Assembly (NCBI RefSeq): GCF_036227605.1
Contig: NZ_CP109487.1
Coordinates: 5,495,001-5,559,000, forward strand
DNA: 64,000 bases
Origin: Streptomyces sp. NBC_01439
Lineage (GTDB): Bacteria > Actinomycetota > Actinomycetes > Streptomycetales > Streptomycetaceae
Reading direction: 5' to 3'
Below the pieces are notes generated by a model, which was not told the DNA's origin, ran no database searches, and saw nothing but the letters and a program-made list of their open reading frames with translations. The first letter of the stretch is position 1. Every line of letters begins with the position of its first letter. The position numbers were made by a program, and so were the translations under genes. Of this stretch, positions 50,151 through 58,378 are shown piece after piece.

Positions 50151-50705
50151 CCGGCGATCAGCTGTCGGCGTTCGGGGCGGCTCCGGACTTGGCGATGTCA
50201 CCGGGGACCCCGCGACGGGGGTGCGCTGGTCACGGTCCGCGAGCTGATGCTTGCGCTTCGGGCGCGATCGCTCGGGCAGCGTGCGCCGAAAATGTCCTCA
50301 GGCATCGGCGGGGCCTCCGTCCGTGTAACGGGGATCGCCCTGCCAGTTGTAACCGACGACGGCCGCCGCGCGGTCGAGGGCAGTTCATCCTGCATTCGGC
50401 CGAAACGCTATGCCCTTCACGGAATATCAAGAATGAGTAGCTGATACTCAAATCACCTACGCGTGGGTCCACCCCCGGGGGTTCCGGAGAAACTGCAGCC
50501 CATCCACGGCCCGGTATTGCTGCCGTATCACCAGCCAAGCACATCGGGTTCGCGCTGCGGAGCTACGGCGTCAGCCCCTACAGCCGATATCGCGAGTGTG
50601 TCGACGCAGCCCACAGCAGACGTCCTTGCTACTGTCCACATCACCGAAATCGCCCGTAAGGGAATTATTCGCGCCTACCGGCGGCCGAGAGGAAAAAGAC
50701 GGATT

Positions 50706-52199
50706 ATGAATGACTTTTCCCGTCGCAAACTACTCAAGGCGACCGCGGTCGCCGGTGCCGGCGCGGTCGTCGCGCAAGGCGTCACGACGGCGGAGGCCCA
50801 CGGTGCGAGCGCCGTGAGCGAGCCCCCCAAGCACACGAAGTGCCCGCCGGCGAAGCTGACCGGCCGCATCGTCCGCCCCGACAACGCCGGGTACACGGAA
50901 GCCCGCCTCGGATGGGACCAGCTCTTCTCCCACTACCCGCTGGTCATCGTCTTCGCCCAGAACGCCCAGGACGTGGTCAACGCCCTGACGTGGTCCCGGC
51001 AGAACGACGTCGCGGTACGGGTCCGGAGCGGCCGCCACAGCCTTGAGGGCTGGTCGAACGTCGACAACGGTCTCGTGATCGACATCAGCGAGCTGAAGTC
51101 GGTCCACATCGACAGCTCCGCCCGTATCGCGACGGTCGGCGCCGGACTCAGCCAGCTGGAAGCGGTGACCACGCTCGCGGAGCAGAATTTCGCGGTGACG
51201 ACGGGGACCGAAGGCACCGTGGGCCTGTCCGGGGCGACACTCGGCGGCGGTTTCGGCTTCCTCACCCGCTGGCTCGGCATGGCCTGCGACAGCCTGATCG
51301 GTGCTGAGATCGTGGTTGCGGACGGCGACGAGTGCGCCAAGGTGGTCAAGGTCGACCTGCACCACAACCAGGACCTGCTCTGGGCGCTGCGCGGAGCCGG
51401 CAACGGCAACTTCGGGATCGTCACCTCACTCACCTACAAAGTGGCCCCGCTGAAGAGCGTCACGTACGTACAGGCCACTTGGAACGGAATCGGCGACCTG
51501 CGCAGGATCTTCGACACCTATCAGCGCACTGCGCCGTACATCGACGACCGCCTCGGCACCCAACTCGAAATCCATCGGAACCAGATTCTCCTGTTTGGGG
51601 TCCTCGCGGAAGGAACACCCGCGGAGGCGAAGAAGCTGCTGGAGCCGCTCCTGTCGATCGACAGCCCGCAAGTGGCGGTGCAGGTGGGGAACTGGGGTGA
51701 CGTGTACGCCGGCTTCCAGATCCCGACCGCGGACGAACCCGCGAACTGGAAGTTCTACTCCCAGTTCACCAGAAAGCCCTTCCCGAGCAAGGCGATCGAT
51801 GTGATCGTCTCGTTCATGCAGGACGCACCCACGGACGACAGCAACTTCTTCACGCAGGCGTTCGGCGGGGCGGTCAGGAAGAGCCCCCGTGGCGGCACTG
51901 CGTTCCCGCACCGCGACGCGCTCTTCTACTCCGAGCCCGGTGCCGGCTGGGGCACCCGCTCCGAAGAGCCGGGTGTCTGCGACCCGCTCACCCCGCAGGC
52001 CCAGGCCTGGATCGCCGAATTCAGCCTGGCCCTGCGTCCCTACGTGGACGGCGCCTACGTCAACGTGCCGAACGTGGGCATGCAGGACTGGGAGACCGCC
52101 TACTGGGGATCCAACTTCGACCGACTGCGCACGATCAAGGCGGAGTACGACCCGCACAACGTCTTCAAGTACGAGCAGAGCATTCCGCCCGCGTCCTGA
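50706..52199 (+). CDS. Tat-exported FAD-linked oxidase (BBE type)
   Basis: A 497-residue flavoprotein. The N-terminus is a Tat signal (SRRKLLKATAVAGAGAVV, then AEAHG). H111 in RSGRHSLEGW is the usual 8-alpha covalent FAD site. The second, cysteinyl FAD link of some members is absent (GTEGTVG). GATLGGGFGFLTRWLGMACD and the berberine-bridge C-terminus (YWGSNFDRLRTIKAEYDPHNVF) complete the fold. Known relatives oxidise sugars or phenols with O2 and release H2O2; the substrate here is unknown. It lies in the repeat-bounded segment and is followed by a hairpin. Confidence 0.88.
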   Translation: MNDFSRRKLLKATAVAGAGAVVAQGVTTAEAHGASAVSEPPKHTKCPPAKLTGRIVRPDNAGYTEARLGWDQLFSHYPLVIVFAQNAQDVVNALTWSRQNDVAVRVRSGRHSLEGWSNVDNGLVIDISELKSVHIDSSARIATVGAGLSQLEAVTTLAEQNFAVTTGTEGTVGLSGATLGGGFGFLTRWLGMACDSLIGAEIVVADGDECAKVVKVDLHHNQDLLWALRGAGNGNFGIVTSLTYKVAPLKSVTYVQATWNGIGDLRRIFDTYQRTAPYIDDRLGTQLEIHRNQILLFGVLAEGTPAEAKKLLEPLLSIDSPQVAVQVGNWGDVYAGFQIPTADEPANWKFYSQFTRKPFPSKAIDVIVSFMQDAPTDDSNFFTQAFGGAVRKSPRGGTAFPHRDALFYSEPGAGWGTRSEEPGVCDPLTPQAQAWIAEFSLALRPYVDGAYVNVPNVGMQDWETAYWGSNFDRLRTIKAEYDPHNVFKYEQSIPPAS

Positions 52200-52213
52200 T
52201 GAACGAGCAGGGC

Positions 52214-52248
52214 CTGCGCCCCCTCCCCCGACCGGTGAGGGGGCGCAG
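52214..52248 (+). terminator. Terminator of the oxidase gene
   Basis: A perfect 12-bp stem (52214-52225 with 52237-52248) lies 15 bases after the stop. The remaining stretch to 52600 has no supported gene; it should hold the promoter of the haloperoxidase gene. Confidence 0.85.
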
Positions 52249-52600
52249 CCGCGTCGACGGCCTCCGCCGGGTGGTGAACGGGTCCCGCACGGCTTGGACG
52301 GGCGGGCCCCGTTGCCTGATTTGTTGGCCAAGGCGTGCGGCTGGTCCGCAGCGGGGAGGGGCCGAGGGCCTGAGCGAGCGGCACAGTCTTCCAACGGCGG
52401 CAGCGGCATGCGCTTGGGAAGTTGCGCCAGTTCGTTGCCAGTTGGTGCACTGCCCACCAGTCGCAACCGCGATCGGATGAGCATTTCCGTGTACATGCCG
52501 ATGAATGCAAGAGCATCGCCATATCGGCGCGGTTCACCTAAATCTCTGTATTTCCGACATTACTCTTTCACCGTTGATCAGCGACGTCGAAAGGAACGCC

Positions 52601-54097
52601 GTGCCCTCCATGCCCGAACATGGCCGTCAGTCGGCCGCGAAGTCCGCGCTCCCGCGCTCGAAGTCCCGCGCCGGCAGGCGCCTGGGACGGCTCCGGGCCG
52701 TCGTCGTGGCCGGTGCCCTGCTTGCCGGGCTGAGTCCGGTGGCGGCCGCTGCGCCGCAGGCCGCCGCCGGGCCGGAGAGCAAGGGCGATCCGACGCAGTA
52801 CTGGAACAAGGTCCTGCTTCAGACGTTCCGCAATGCGCGGGGTTGGGACGCCTCGCCCGGCAAACTCTCCCGATCCGGAGCCATGGTCTTCGCGGCGATC
52901 TACAACGCCGAGAGCGCCTACCAGAACACGTACGGAACGATGAAGTACGAGCCGTACCTCAACCGGCCGCTCAAGTACGCCACCGACTCGTCGGAGCCGC
53001 GCGCGGACGAAGAAGAGCGGCTGATCGACCGCACGGCGTACCGTATGCTCTCCGAGCTGTACCCGGGCGACCGGGCCTTCATCGACGCCCGATACGAGGT
53101 CCGGACCGGCCGCTCCCCCCGCGCCCCCGACCCCCTCGACCGCCTCGTGGTCGACCGCGTGGTGAGGCAGATCAACAAGGCCCGGGCGGACGACGGTTCG
53201 CACAACCCGGAGCTCTACGACGGCGACACCACCACACCCGGAGCCTGGCGGCCGACGGGCGAAGAGGCGACGGCTGACGAAGGGGCCTGCCAGGAACCTG
53301 GCGACGCGGTGACCCCGAACTGGGGCAAGGTGAAGCCGTTCGTGCTCCGCTCCGGTTCGCAGTTCCGGCCTCCCAGCCTGCGCGGCTTCACTTCCTACGA
53401 CGAGCTGGTGAACAGCCCGGAGTACGCGCGCCAGGTCGACGAGGTGCGACGCGTGGGTGCCGTCGACTCCACCGAGCGCACCCGCGAACAGACCGTCATC
53501 GGCTGGTTCTGGGACCACGACCTGAACGGCACCTACCACCCCCCGGGGCAGCTGCTCCAGCTGACCGGGACGGTCGCCAAGAAGTTCGAGCTCGACACGT
53601 ACGAGACGACCCGCTTGTTCGCACTGTCGGCGCTGACCCTGGCGGACGCCGGGATCGCGGCCTGGGACAGCAAGTTCGACGGCCCAATCAACGAATGGCG
53701 TCCGGTGTCCGCGATCCAGGCGCTGGGCGGAGAGAACGCGAACTGGCAGCCCCTCAGCGCGGACCGGGCGGGAACGCCGTGGACCCCGTGCTTCATCGCC
53801 TGGACCTCCGGGCACGCCAACTTCACCGGTGCGTGGGCAGTCGCGATGCAGAACTTCTTCGGCCGTGACGAAGCCTCGTTCACCGCGCAGTCCGAGGACC
53901 CGCACACCCTCGAGCGGTTCCGCCGGATGAACAGCTTCAGCCAGGTTGCCGAGGAGGGCGAGTTCAGTCGAATGTGGCTGGGCGTGCACTTCCGCTGGGA
54001 CGCCGAGGACGGGAGGGAGATCGGCACCAACGTTGGCGACTACGTGTTCGCCAACGCGCTCCAGCCGACGCGATCGGGCCGTCCGCATCAGCAGTGA
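52601..54097 (+). CDS. Exported vanadium-dependent haloperoxidase-like protein
   Basis: A 498-residue protein of the PAP2/vanadium haloperoxidase superfamily. GTG 52601 has AAAGGAA five bases upstream. An export signal (RRLGRLRAVVVAGALLAG, then AAAAP) has paired Arg and could use Sec or Tat. Vanadate-site residues visible: K358 and R367 (NEWRP), S403-G404-H405 (TSGHANF), R457 and H463 (SRMWLGVHFRWD); H463 would hold vanadate. The Lys-Arg gap is nine residues instead of seven, so vanadate binding is not certain. Members oxidise halides with H2O2; phosphatase activity is the alternative. Confidence 0.82.
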   Translation: MPSMPEHGRQSAAKSALPRSKSRAGRRLGRLRAVVVAGALLAGLSPVAAAAPQAAAGPESKGDPTQYWNKVLLQTFRNARGWDASPGKLSRSGAMVFAAIYNAESAYQNTYGTMKYEPYLNRPLKYATDSSEPRADEEERLIDRTAYRMLSELYPGDRAFIDARYEVRTGRSPRAPDPLDRLVVDRVVRQINKARADDGSHNPELYDGDTTTPGAWRPTGEEATADEGACQEPGDAVTPNWGKVKPFVLRSGSQFRPPSLRGFTSYDELVNSPEYARQVDEVRRVGAVDSTERTREQTVIGWFWDHDLNGTYHPPGQLLQLTGTVAKKFELDTYETTRLFALSALTLADAGIAAWDSKFDGPINEWRPVSAIQALGGENANWQPLSADRAGTPWTPCFIAWTSGHANFTGAWAVAMQNFFGRDEASFTAQSEDPHTLERFRRMNSFSQVAEEGEFSRMWLGVHFRWDAEDGREIGTNVGDYVFANALQPTRSGRPHQQ

Positions 54098-54171
54098 ACC
54101 GACGCCCTGGCCCGCGCCGACGGAGAGGCTGCTAGTACCAACGCCGTTCAGTCGAGGCGGGGCTGGGTGAG

Positions 54172-54350
54172 TCAAGGGTCGGTTGTGAACATGTTGATGG
54201 TGGCCTTGTAGGTGGTCCGGTCGATGGCGGGTCCAGGTGCGTTGTACTTGGAGATCGCTCGTTTGACGATGCGGTCTTTGGTGCGGACCCGCCTTCCGGC
54301 AGGAGCTGGGCCAGCATGCTGCGGCCGATGGCCCCGACCAGGTCGACGGC
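54172..54350 (-). pseudogene. C-terminal remnant of an IS4-like transposase
   Basis: Two minus-strand pieces, DLVGAIGRSMLAQLLPE and RVRTKDRIVKRAISKYNAPG with TYKATI, follow each other in different frames and together look like the C-terminus of DDE transposases of the IS4 group. No terminal inverted repeats were found. DNA from 54351 to 54592 shows nothing convincing. Confidence 0.45.
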
Positions 54351-54592
54351 GGCGGCCGGCGGGCCGCCGCGGAGCCTCGGCGCGCCCTGCCCCTGGTGCC
54401 CTGAATGGCGGATGACCGAGACGGGCTGACAGGGCCGTCTCGGCCATCCGGTGAGCTGGGTGTCGACGATGTCGTCGATAGGCCTCTGAGCTGCAGCGAT
54501 GGGCCGAGCGTTCCGAGAAGGGGAGCGGAGCGTTTTCGGCAGCTTCCGCGGTAAGCCTCTGACCTGGGCTTTTAGGGTTTCCGTCAAGCCCC

Positions 54593-54770
54593 ACGAAGGC
54601 GGGGGCTTGTCGGAAACGTTGCCGGAAACCCCAGAGGGATCACCCGAGCCGCTTCGACAAGCGTGCAGGTCAGATGACGTGCGCCCGCCCGGGTGGAGCT
54701 GCCCCTCGCAAACACTTTCCCTGGCACACGCCTGGTAGCCGACTGACCGCTGACAGCCTAGCGGATCGTG
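54593..54770. repeat. Direct repeat copy 2 (tRNA upstream region without a tRNA)
   Basis: It begins with the eight bases that equal the tRNA 5' end and continues with its upstream region. The sequence before 54593 does not fold into a tRNA, although GGGCTTTTAGGG nearby faintly recalls the anticodon arm. Weaker similarity to copy 1 may continue to about 54830. Confidence 0.85.
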
Positions 54771-54844
54771 CTGGGAGTGGTCGCACGGATTGCCGCAGGC
54801 GCGGCTCTGGGGCGAGGGCACGGTCGTGACCTGGGAGTTCCACC

Positions 54845-55251
54845 TTGATCGTTGCCGCTCGATCGGGTTGGCGCGCGCCTGCAACGCCGCTGTCTCCTCG
54901 GACGGCCGGCCGTCAGACCGCACCGTGGCTTCGTACGGGCGTCGGTCGACCCCTCTCAGGTAGACGCGGCTGCTCCGCTCGTCGATCTGCGCCACCGCGA
55001 CCTCGAGCCAGTTCAGGTCGCCCCCGCAGGGGAGCGCACACCTGCCCCTCCCGGACCTTGGGAAGCGAATCCGGTTCCGGCAGTCCCGGGCGCGCGAGCG
55101 GCGTGGCCGGTGTCGCCTCGCCGGCCGCCGAGCGTCCGCCGTCCCTGCCGCTACCGCCGGACGCCCCGGAGCACCCGGCGGTGAGCGCGCCGAGCAGCAC
55201 CGCCGCCACGGTGAGCGCCGGGGCGCGGCCCGCGCGCCGTGCGCGGATCAC
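54845..55251 (-). pseudogene. Frameshifted lipoprotein gene
   Basis: From GTG 55251 the frame reads IRARRAGRAPALTVAAVLLGALTAGCSG, a strong lipobox with the lipidated Cys, then a Gly/Ser/Pro linker and KVREGQVCAP. At a G-run near 55030 the sensible frame changes to GDLNWLEVAVAQIDERSSRV and continues to about 54845, where it meets the repeat copy. One extra G would restore the frame. It is either truncated by the repeat event or a base-call error. DNA between 55252 and 55726 has no supported gene. Confidence 0.5.
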
Positions 55252-55726
55252 CGGGCCTCGCAACAAGCGCAAGAGCCCGCCAATCCCAAGTACCGCGTAC
55301 CGAGCCTGTTTTTGAACGTGGAGATGCGGATCAGGTACCGGCCTCATCTGACCACCCTCCGGCTGGAGGGAGGGGCCGGATCGGCTCGTAGGCGCTGCCG
55401 CCCGGCAGCTTGGCCTTCTCTCCTGCCCGTCAGGCATACCGACAGCCTTGATCGGTGAGTGACTCCGATGGAGAACGCCGCCACTGCCCCGGCTCCCGCA
55501 AGGACCCTGCGCACAAGGCCACTTGGACAGGAAAAACGCAACTTCGACAGGGGTCGCAGAGGCAGCTACCTTCACCTGGTCTTCGGTGATCGCACACGGT
55601 CGCGCAGGGCTTCCTCCAGGCCGAGAGCCACCCGCGACGGGATGAATCGGTCACGCCCACGAACGCTCGCCCCATGCGTGAGCCGCCCACCGGGTCCGCA
55701 CTGGACACCCCCAACCAGGAGAGACC

Positions 55727-56272
55727 ATGCCCCATCTTGCTCTGTACACATTCGGCGTCCTGAAGTCACCCCTCGTCGATCCCACACCGCTCACGCACGA
55801 GTTCTACGACATGGGTGAGGCCGTCTACCGGAAGATCAGTCAGCACCCCGGGTACCTCGCCCGTGCGGAAGCGGCAGAAGGTGACCGGGGCCTGCTCTTC
55901 GAGGCGGACTGGGGTGCATGGGGAGAGTTCGCCGTACCGACCTGGTACGGCAAGGGCCGTACGGTGGAAACCACCGCCCTGGCCGCGACCCTCTCGCTCT
56001 GGACCGACCTGCGCTCCGCCTTCGACGCCATCTACACCGGTCTGCACCGCGAGGCGCTGAACAGGCGTTACGACTGGTTCGAGAGGGCGGGACACCCGAA
56101 CTACGTGTGCTGGTGGGTCCCCGACGGCGTGATACCCACCTGGCAGGACGGGGTTTCCAAGCTGGAACACCTCCACGACCACCGCCCCGCGCCGCACGCC
56201 TTCACCTTCCACCACTCGTTCGCCCCGGAGGGAACTCCGACCAGGATCAAAGACATCGCGAGCAGCGAGTAG
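55727..56272 (+). CDS. DUF3291 domain protein
   Basis: A 181-residue soluble protein. The C-terminal part (LHREALNRRYDWFERAGHP, YVCWWVPDGVIPTWQDGVSKLEHL) is the DUF3291 signature. AGGAGAG lies about seven bases before the ATG. Weak relation to monooxygenase-like dimeric barrels is possible. It lies alone beside the RHS remnant. Confidence 0.82.
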   Translation: MPHLALYTFGVLKSPLVDPTPLTHEFYDMGEAVYRKISQHPGYLARAEAAEGDRGLLFEADWGAWGEFAVPTWYGKGRTVETTALAATLSLWTDLRSAFDAIYTGLHREALNRRYDWFERAGHPNYVCWWVPDGVIPTWQDGVSKLEHLHDHRPAPHAFTFHHSFAPEGTPTRIKDIASSE

Positions 56273-56275
56273 CGG

Positions 56276-56509
56276 GCAGGGCGACGTGGTACCGGCCGCG
56301 CCGACCGACACGCCACGACCCTCCAGGTCCAGCGCCTCGCGGCCAAGCCGTCCGGCGAGGACCGCGGCGCCGGGCCGGCCGCGCGGCCCGCCGAACGCGG
56401 CTTCGTCGGAGGCCCGCAGGACAAGAGCACCGGCCTCATCCACCTCGGAGCCCGCGAATGCGCCCCGCTGATGGTCGTTGACGTCACGGAGCGGGGATCC
56501 GACTGGTAA
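56276..56509 (+). pseudogene. Fragment of an RHS-repeat (polymorphic toxin) core domain
   Basis: In the frame that stops at 56509, codons 56396-56458 read RGFVGG, then DKSTGLIHLGARE. This is the conserved end of the RHS-associated core, normally RGFVGGT-x-D-x-TTGL-x-HLGARE-YDP. Here YDP is replaced and the frame soon stops. No start codon or upstream RHS repeats are present. The stretch up to 56703 shows only this remnant. Confidence 0.6.
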
Positions 56510-56703
56510 AGCCCTCCCGGAGTGCCGGAGCGCCATGTACAAATGCACCAACGGATCTTGCCGTTGGCAAGGCAGGAATGCTTATGGGGGGCGCGTCGGC
56601 CACGGCTCCTTACCGGAGGGTCTCGACGATGGCTTCCCCTGCCATTCGCAACGGCAGCCGTTTCTGAAACGGTGGAGAATTCGGTCGAAAGGCGGTAAAT
56701 CGC

Positions 56704-57090
56704 ATGTCGGTTGATCGGTTAGTTCGGCAGCACTTCATCACCATCGGGCTGCTTGTGTGGGCGTGCTTCACTACGGCCGCCGCCATGTGGGTTGGGCAGC
56801 CTTGGCTGAGCGCTGCCGTTGCCGTCGTGGGTGCTCCGTTTTTTGCGCTGGCCATCAACAGGACACGCCGACCGCGCACGTCGGCGAACGACGGCCGTGC
56901 GTTCATCGCGCCGCTCGCCACCGGACTGATAGCCCTGTTGTTGGCGTGGGCATGGGTGGGGCTCGGTGTCGCTGACTCTGAATTCGCGGAGGATCTCACC
57001 CTTGCAATGATCGGGTGGGGGACAGCTTTCTCCGTGGCCGGAATTCTCATGAAGACGGGCGGCACCGCCAGGCGTAAGGAAATGTCATAG
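56704..57090 (+). CDS. Small membrane protein
   Basis: A 128-residue protein with four predicted membrane segments (ITIGLLVWACFTTAAAMWVG, a second from 35, then IAPLATGLIALLLAWAWVGLG and LAMIGWGTAFSVAGILM). The family is not recognised. AAAGGCGG precedes the ATG. It lies 195 bases after the RHS fragment; orphan immunity genes are often found in this place, but this is speculative. Confidence 0.6.
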   Translation: MSVDRLVRQHFITIGLLVWACFTTAAAMWVGQPWLSAAVAVVGAPFFALAINRTRRPRTSANDGRAFIAPLATGLIALLLAWAWVGLGVADSEFAEDLTLAMIGWGTAFSVAGILMKTGGTARRKEMS

Positions 57091-57345
57091 CGGAGGCTGC
57101 GGGATGCGGAAGCATCGAAGTGCTTGCGCAGAAGGAGACTTCAACCTGGAATATGGGCAGGGTTGGCATGAGGGTGTTTGGTGCAATTGCTTTCGTGGAG
57201 ATGGCGGGGCTTGGTGCCATGCTCCGCAACCCGGTTCTCGCCGCATTCTGATGCGGCCTCTGGGTGGAACGGCTGTGACGGTAGGACGGCAATGCCCCGC
57301 CAGGGGAAACCTGGCGGGAAGGATGAGCCCAGGAGGGGCGTAGTC

Positions 57346-57885
57346 GTGCCTGAGCGTCGGACCGTCCTGCGGCGGAAGTCCTTTGTCGTCATGTCGCTGT
57401 TCTTCACCACGTTGCTCGGGGCGTTTGCCCTGGTGGCTTGGGTGAGCATGGCGGAGAGCGGGCCCGACGAGGACGCGCTCAGTGTCATGGCCGCAATGCT
57501 GGGCGGGATAGCGTTCATCCGGAGGATCGCCGGATCGTGCATCGTGCTCGACGAGAAGGGGGTGTCCGTGGTGAATCCGGTGTTCACCCATGACGTTCCC
57601 TACCGATATGTGGTCAAGGTCGAATCCGACGACGGTGGAACCTTGACCGTCACCACGACGCAGGCCGTCGAAATCGGAGCCTTCGGATTTGCAGGCTCTC
57701 TCATCGACCACTTCGTCGGCTCCACGGACCGGGCTGTGGCTCAGATCAACGCCAGACGCTCGGAGCGGCGAGATCTGAGGGGAAAGTCTCCTGTTGTCCG
57801 GCGCTACACGCGAGCATGGGTGGCTGACATCTGCAGCGTGGCCATGCTCGTATGCATCTTTCTTGCCGTAACGATGGGTGGCTGA
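57346..57885 (+). CDS. Membrane protein with PH-like domain
   Basis: A 179-residue protein starting at GTG 57346 with AGGAGG nine bases upstream; the frame is open further upstream without an SD. Two membrane helices at residues 12-35 and 45-60 are followed by a soluble beta-rich part (GSCIVLDEKGVSVVNPVF, YRYVVKVESDDGGTLTVTT) in the style of bacterial PH domains, and a last helix at the C-terminus. The function is unknown. Confidence 0.65.
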   Translation: MPERRTVLRRKSFVVMSLFFTTLLGAFALVAWVSMAESGPDEDALSVMAAMLGGIAFIRRIAGSCIVLDEKGVSVVNPVFTHDVPYRYVVKVESDDGGTLTVTTTQAVEIGAFGFAGSLIDHFVGSTDRAVAQINARRSERRDLRGKSPVVRRYTRAWVADICSVAMLVCIFLAVTMGG

Positions 57886-57972
57886 CCGTGCCGGCGAGTG
57901 ATTGTCCCGCTCGCCTTAGGTGCGCGTGATCGGCTGCCCGGCGCATGCCCCTATTCGGTCCGGGCTGCCCGT

Positions 57973-58016
57973 CCCCTAAATCGGCGGTGGTCGGCCCCTA
58001 AATCGGCGGTGGTCGG
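57973..58016. repeat. Perfect tandem duplication of 22 bp
   Basis: CCCCTAAATCGGCGGTGGTC plus GG occurs twice without a gap between two small genes. It looks like a recent slippage or duplication in intergenic DNA. Confidence 0.9.
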
Positions 58017-58068
58017 CGCCCTACCTGCCGGGGGAGAGTTTGGCGGAAAGTCGACGCTGGGCGTGATC

Positions 58069-58356
58069 ATGGTGCGGTATAGGCTGCTCGTGCTGCGACG
58101 GGATGCAGGGGGGCTACCCGTGGAGCGCAATGCCGAGCCGGAGGACGGCGGAGGTTCGGCTCCTTCTTCGTACCGCCGGGACATCAAAGAAGCGAGCCGT
58201 TCCCTGCGCGAGGCGCTGCGTACAGACCTTCCCGCCGCTCATGCGGGCCTGGGGGTGACGGTCGTCGCCTTGATCGTTGCTGCTTCCTCTACGGCCTGGT
58301 TCGTTCTTGCGCTGGCAGTGATTCGCCTTGGCGGCGGCCGGGCCGACTGGATCTGA
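58069..58356 (+). CDS. Small protein with one C-terminal membrane helix
   Basis: A 95-residue frame from ATG 58069; GTG 58063 or a GTG near 58120 are alternatives, so the N-terminus is uncertain. An Arg-rich segment (SYRRDIKEASRSLREALRTD) precedes a single helix (GVTVVALIVAASSTAWFVLALAVI). The family is unknown. It ends 22 bases before the next gene and is probably cotranscribed with it. Confidence 0.5.
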   Translation: MVRYRLLVLRRDAGGLPVERNAEPEDGGGSAPSSYRRDIKEASRSLREALRTDLPAAHAGLGVTVVALIVAASSTAWFVLALAVIRLGGGRADWI

Positions 58357-58378
58357 ACGATACGAAAGAGGGGGACGC

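Noticed and set aside
52249..52600. Possible decayed gene on the minus strand between the oxidase and haloperoxidase
   Set aside because: Short frames there have no recognisable motif, no SD and unclear codon bias; I leave it as intergenic DNA.
54560..54612. A second tRNA-Arg at the repeat copy
   Set aside because: Only the first eight bases of the tRNA are kept; D, anticodon and T arms cannot be folded.
49016..54770. An integrative conjugative element or prophage
   Set aside because: No integrase, replication, transfer or phage structural gene is present between the repeats; only a transposase scrap and a decayed gene.
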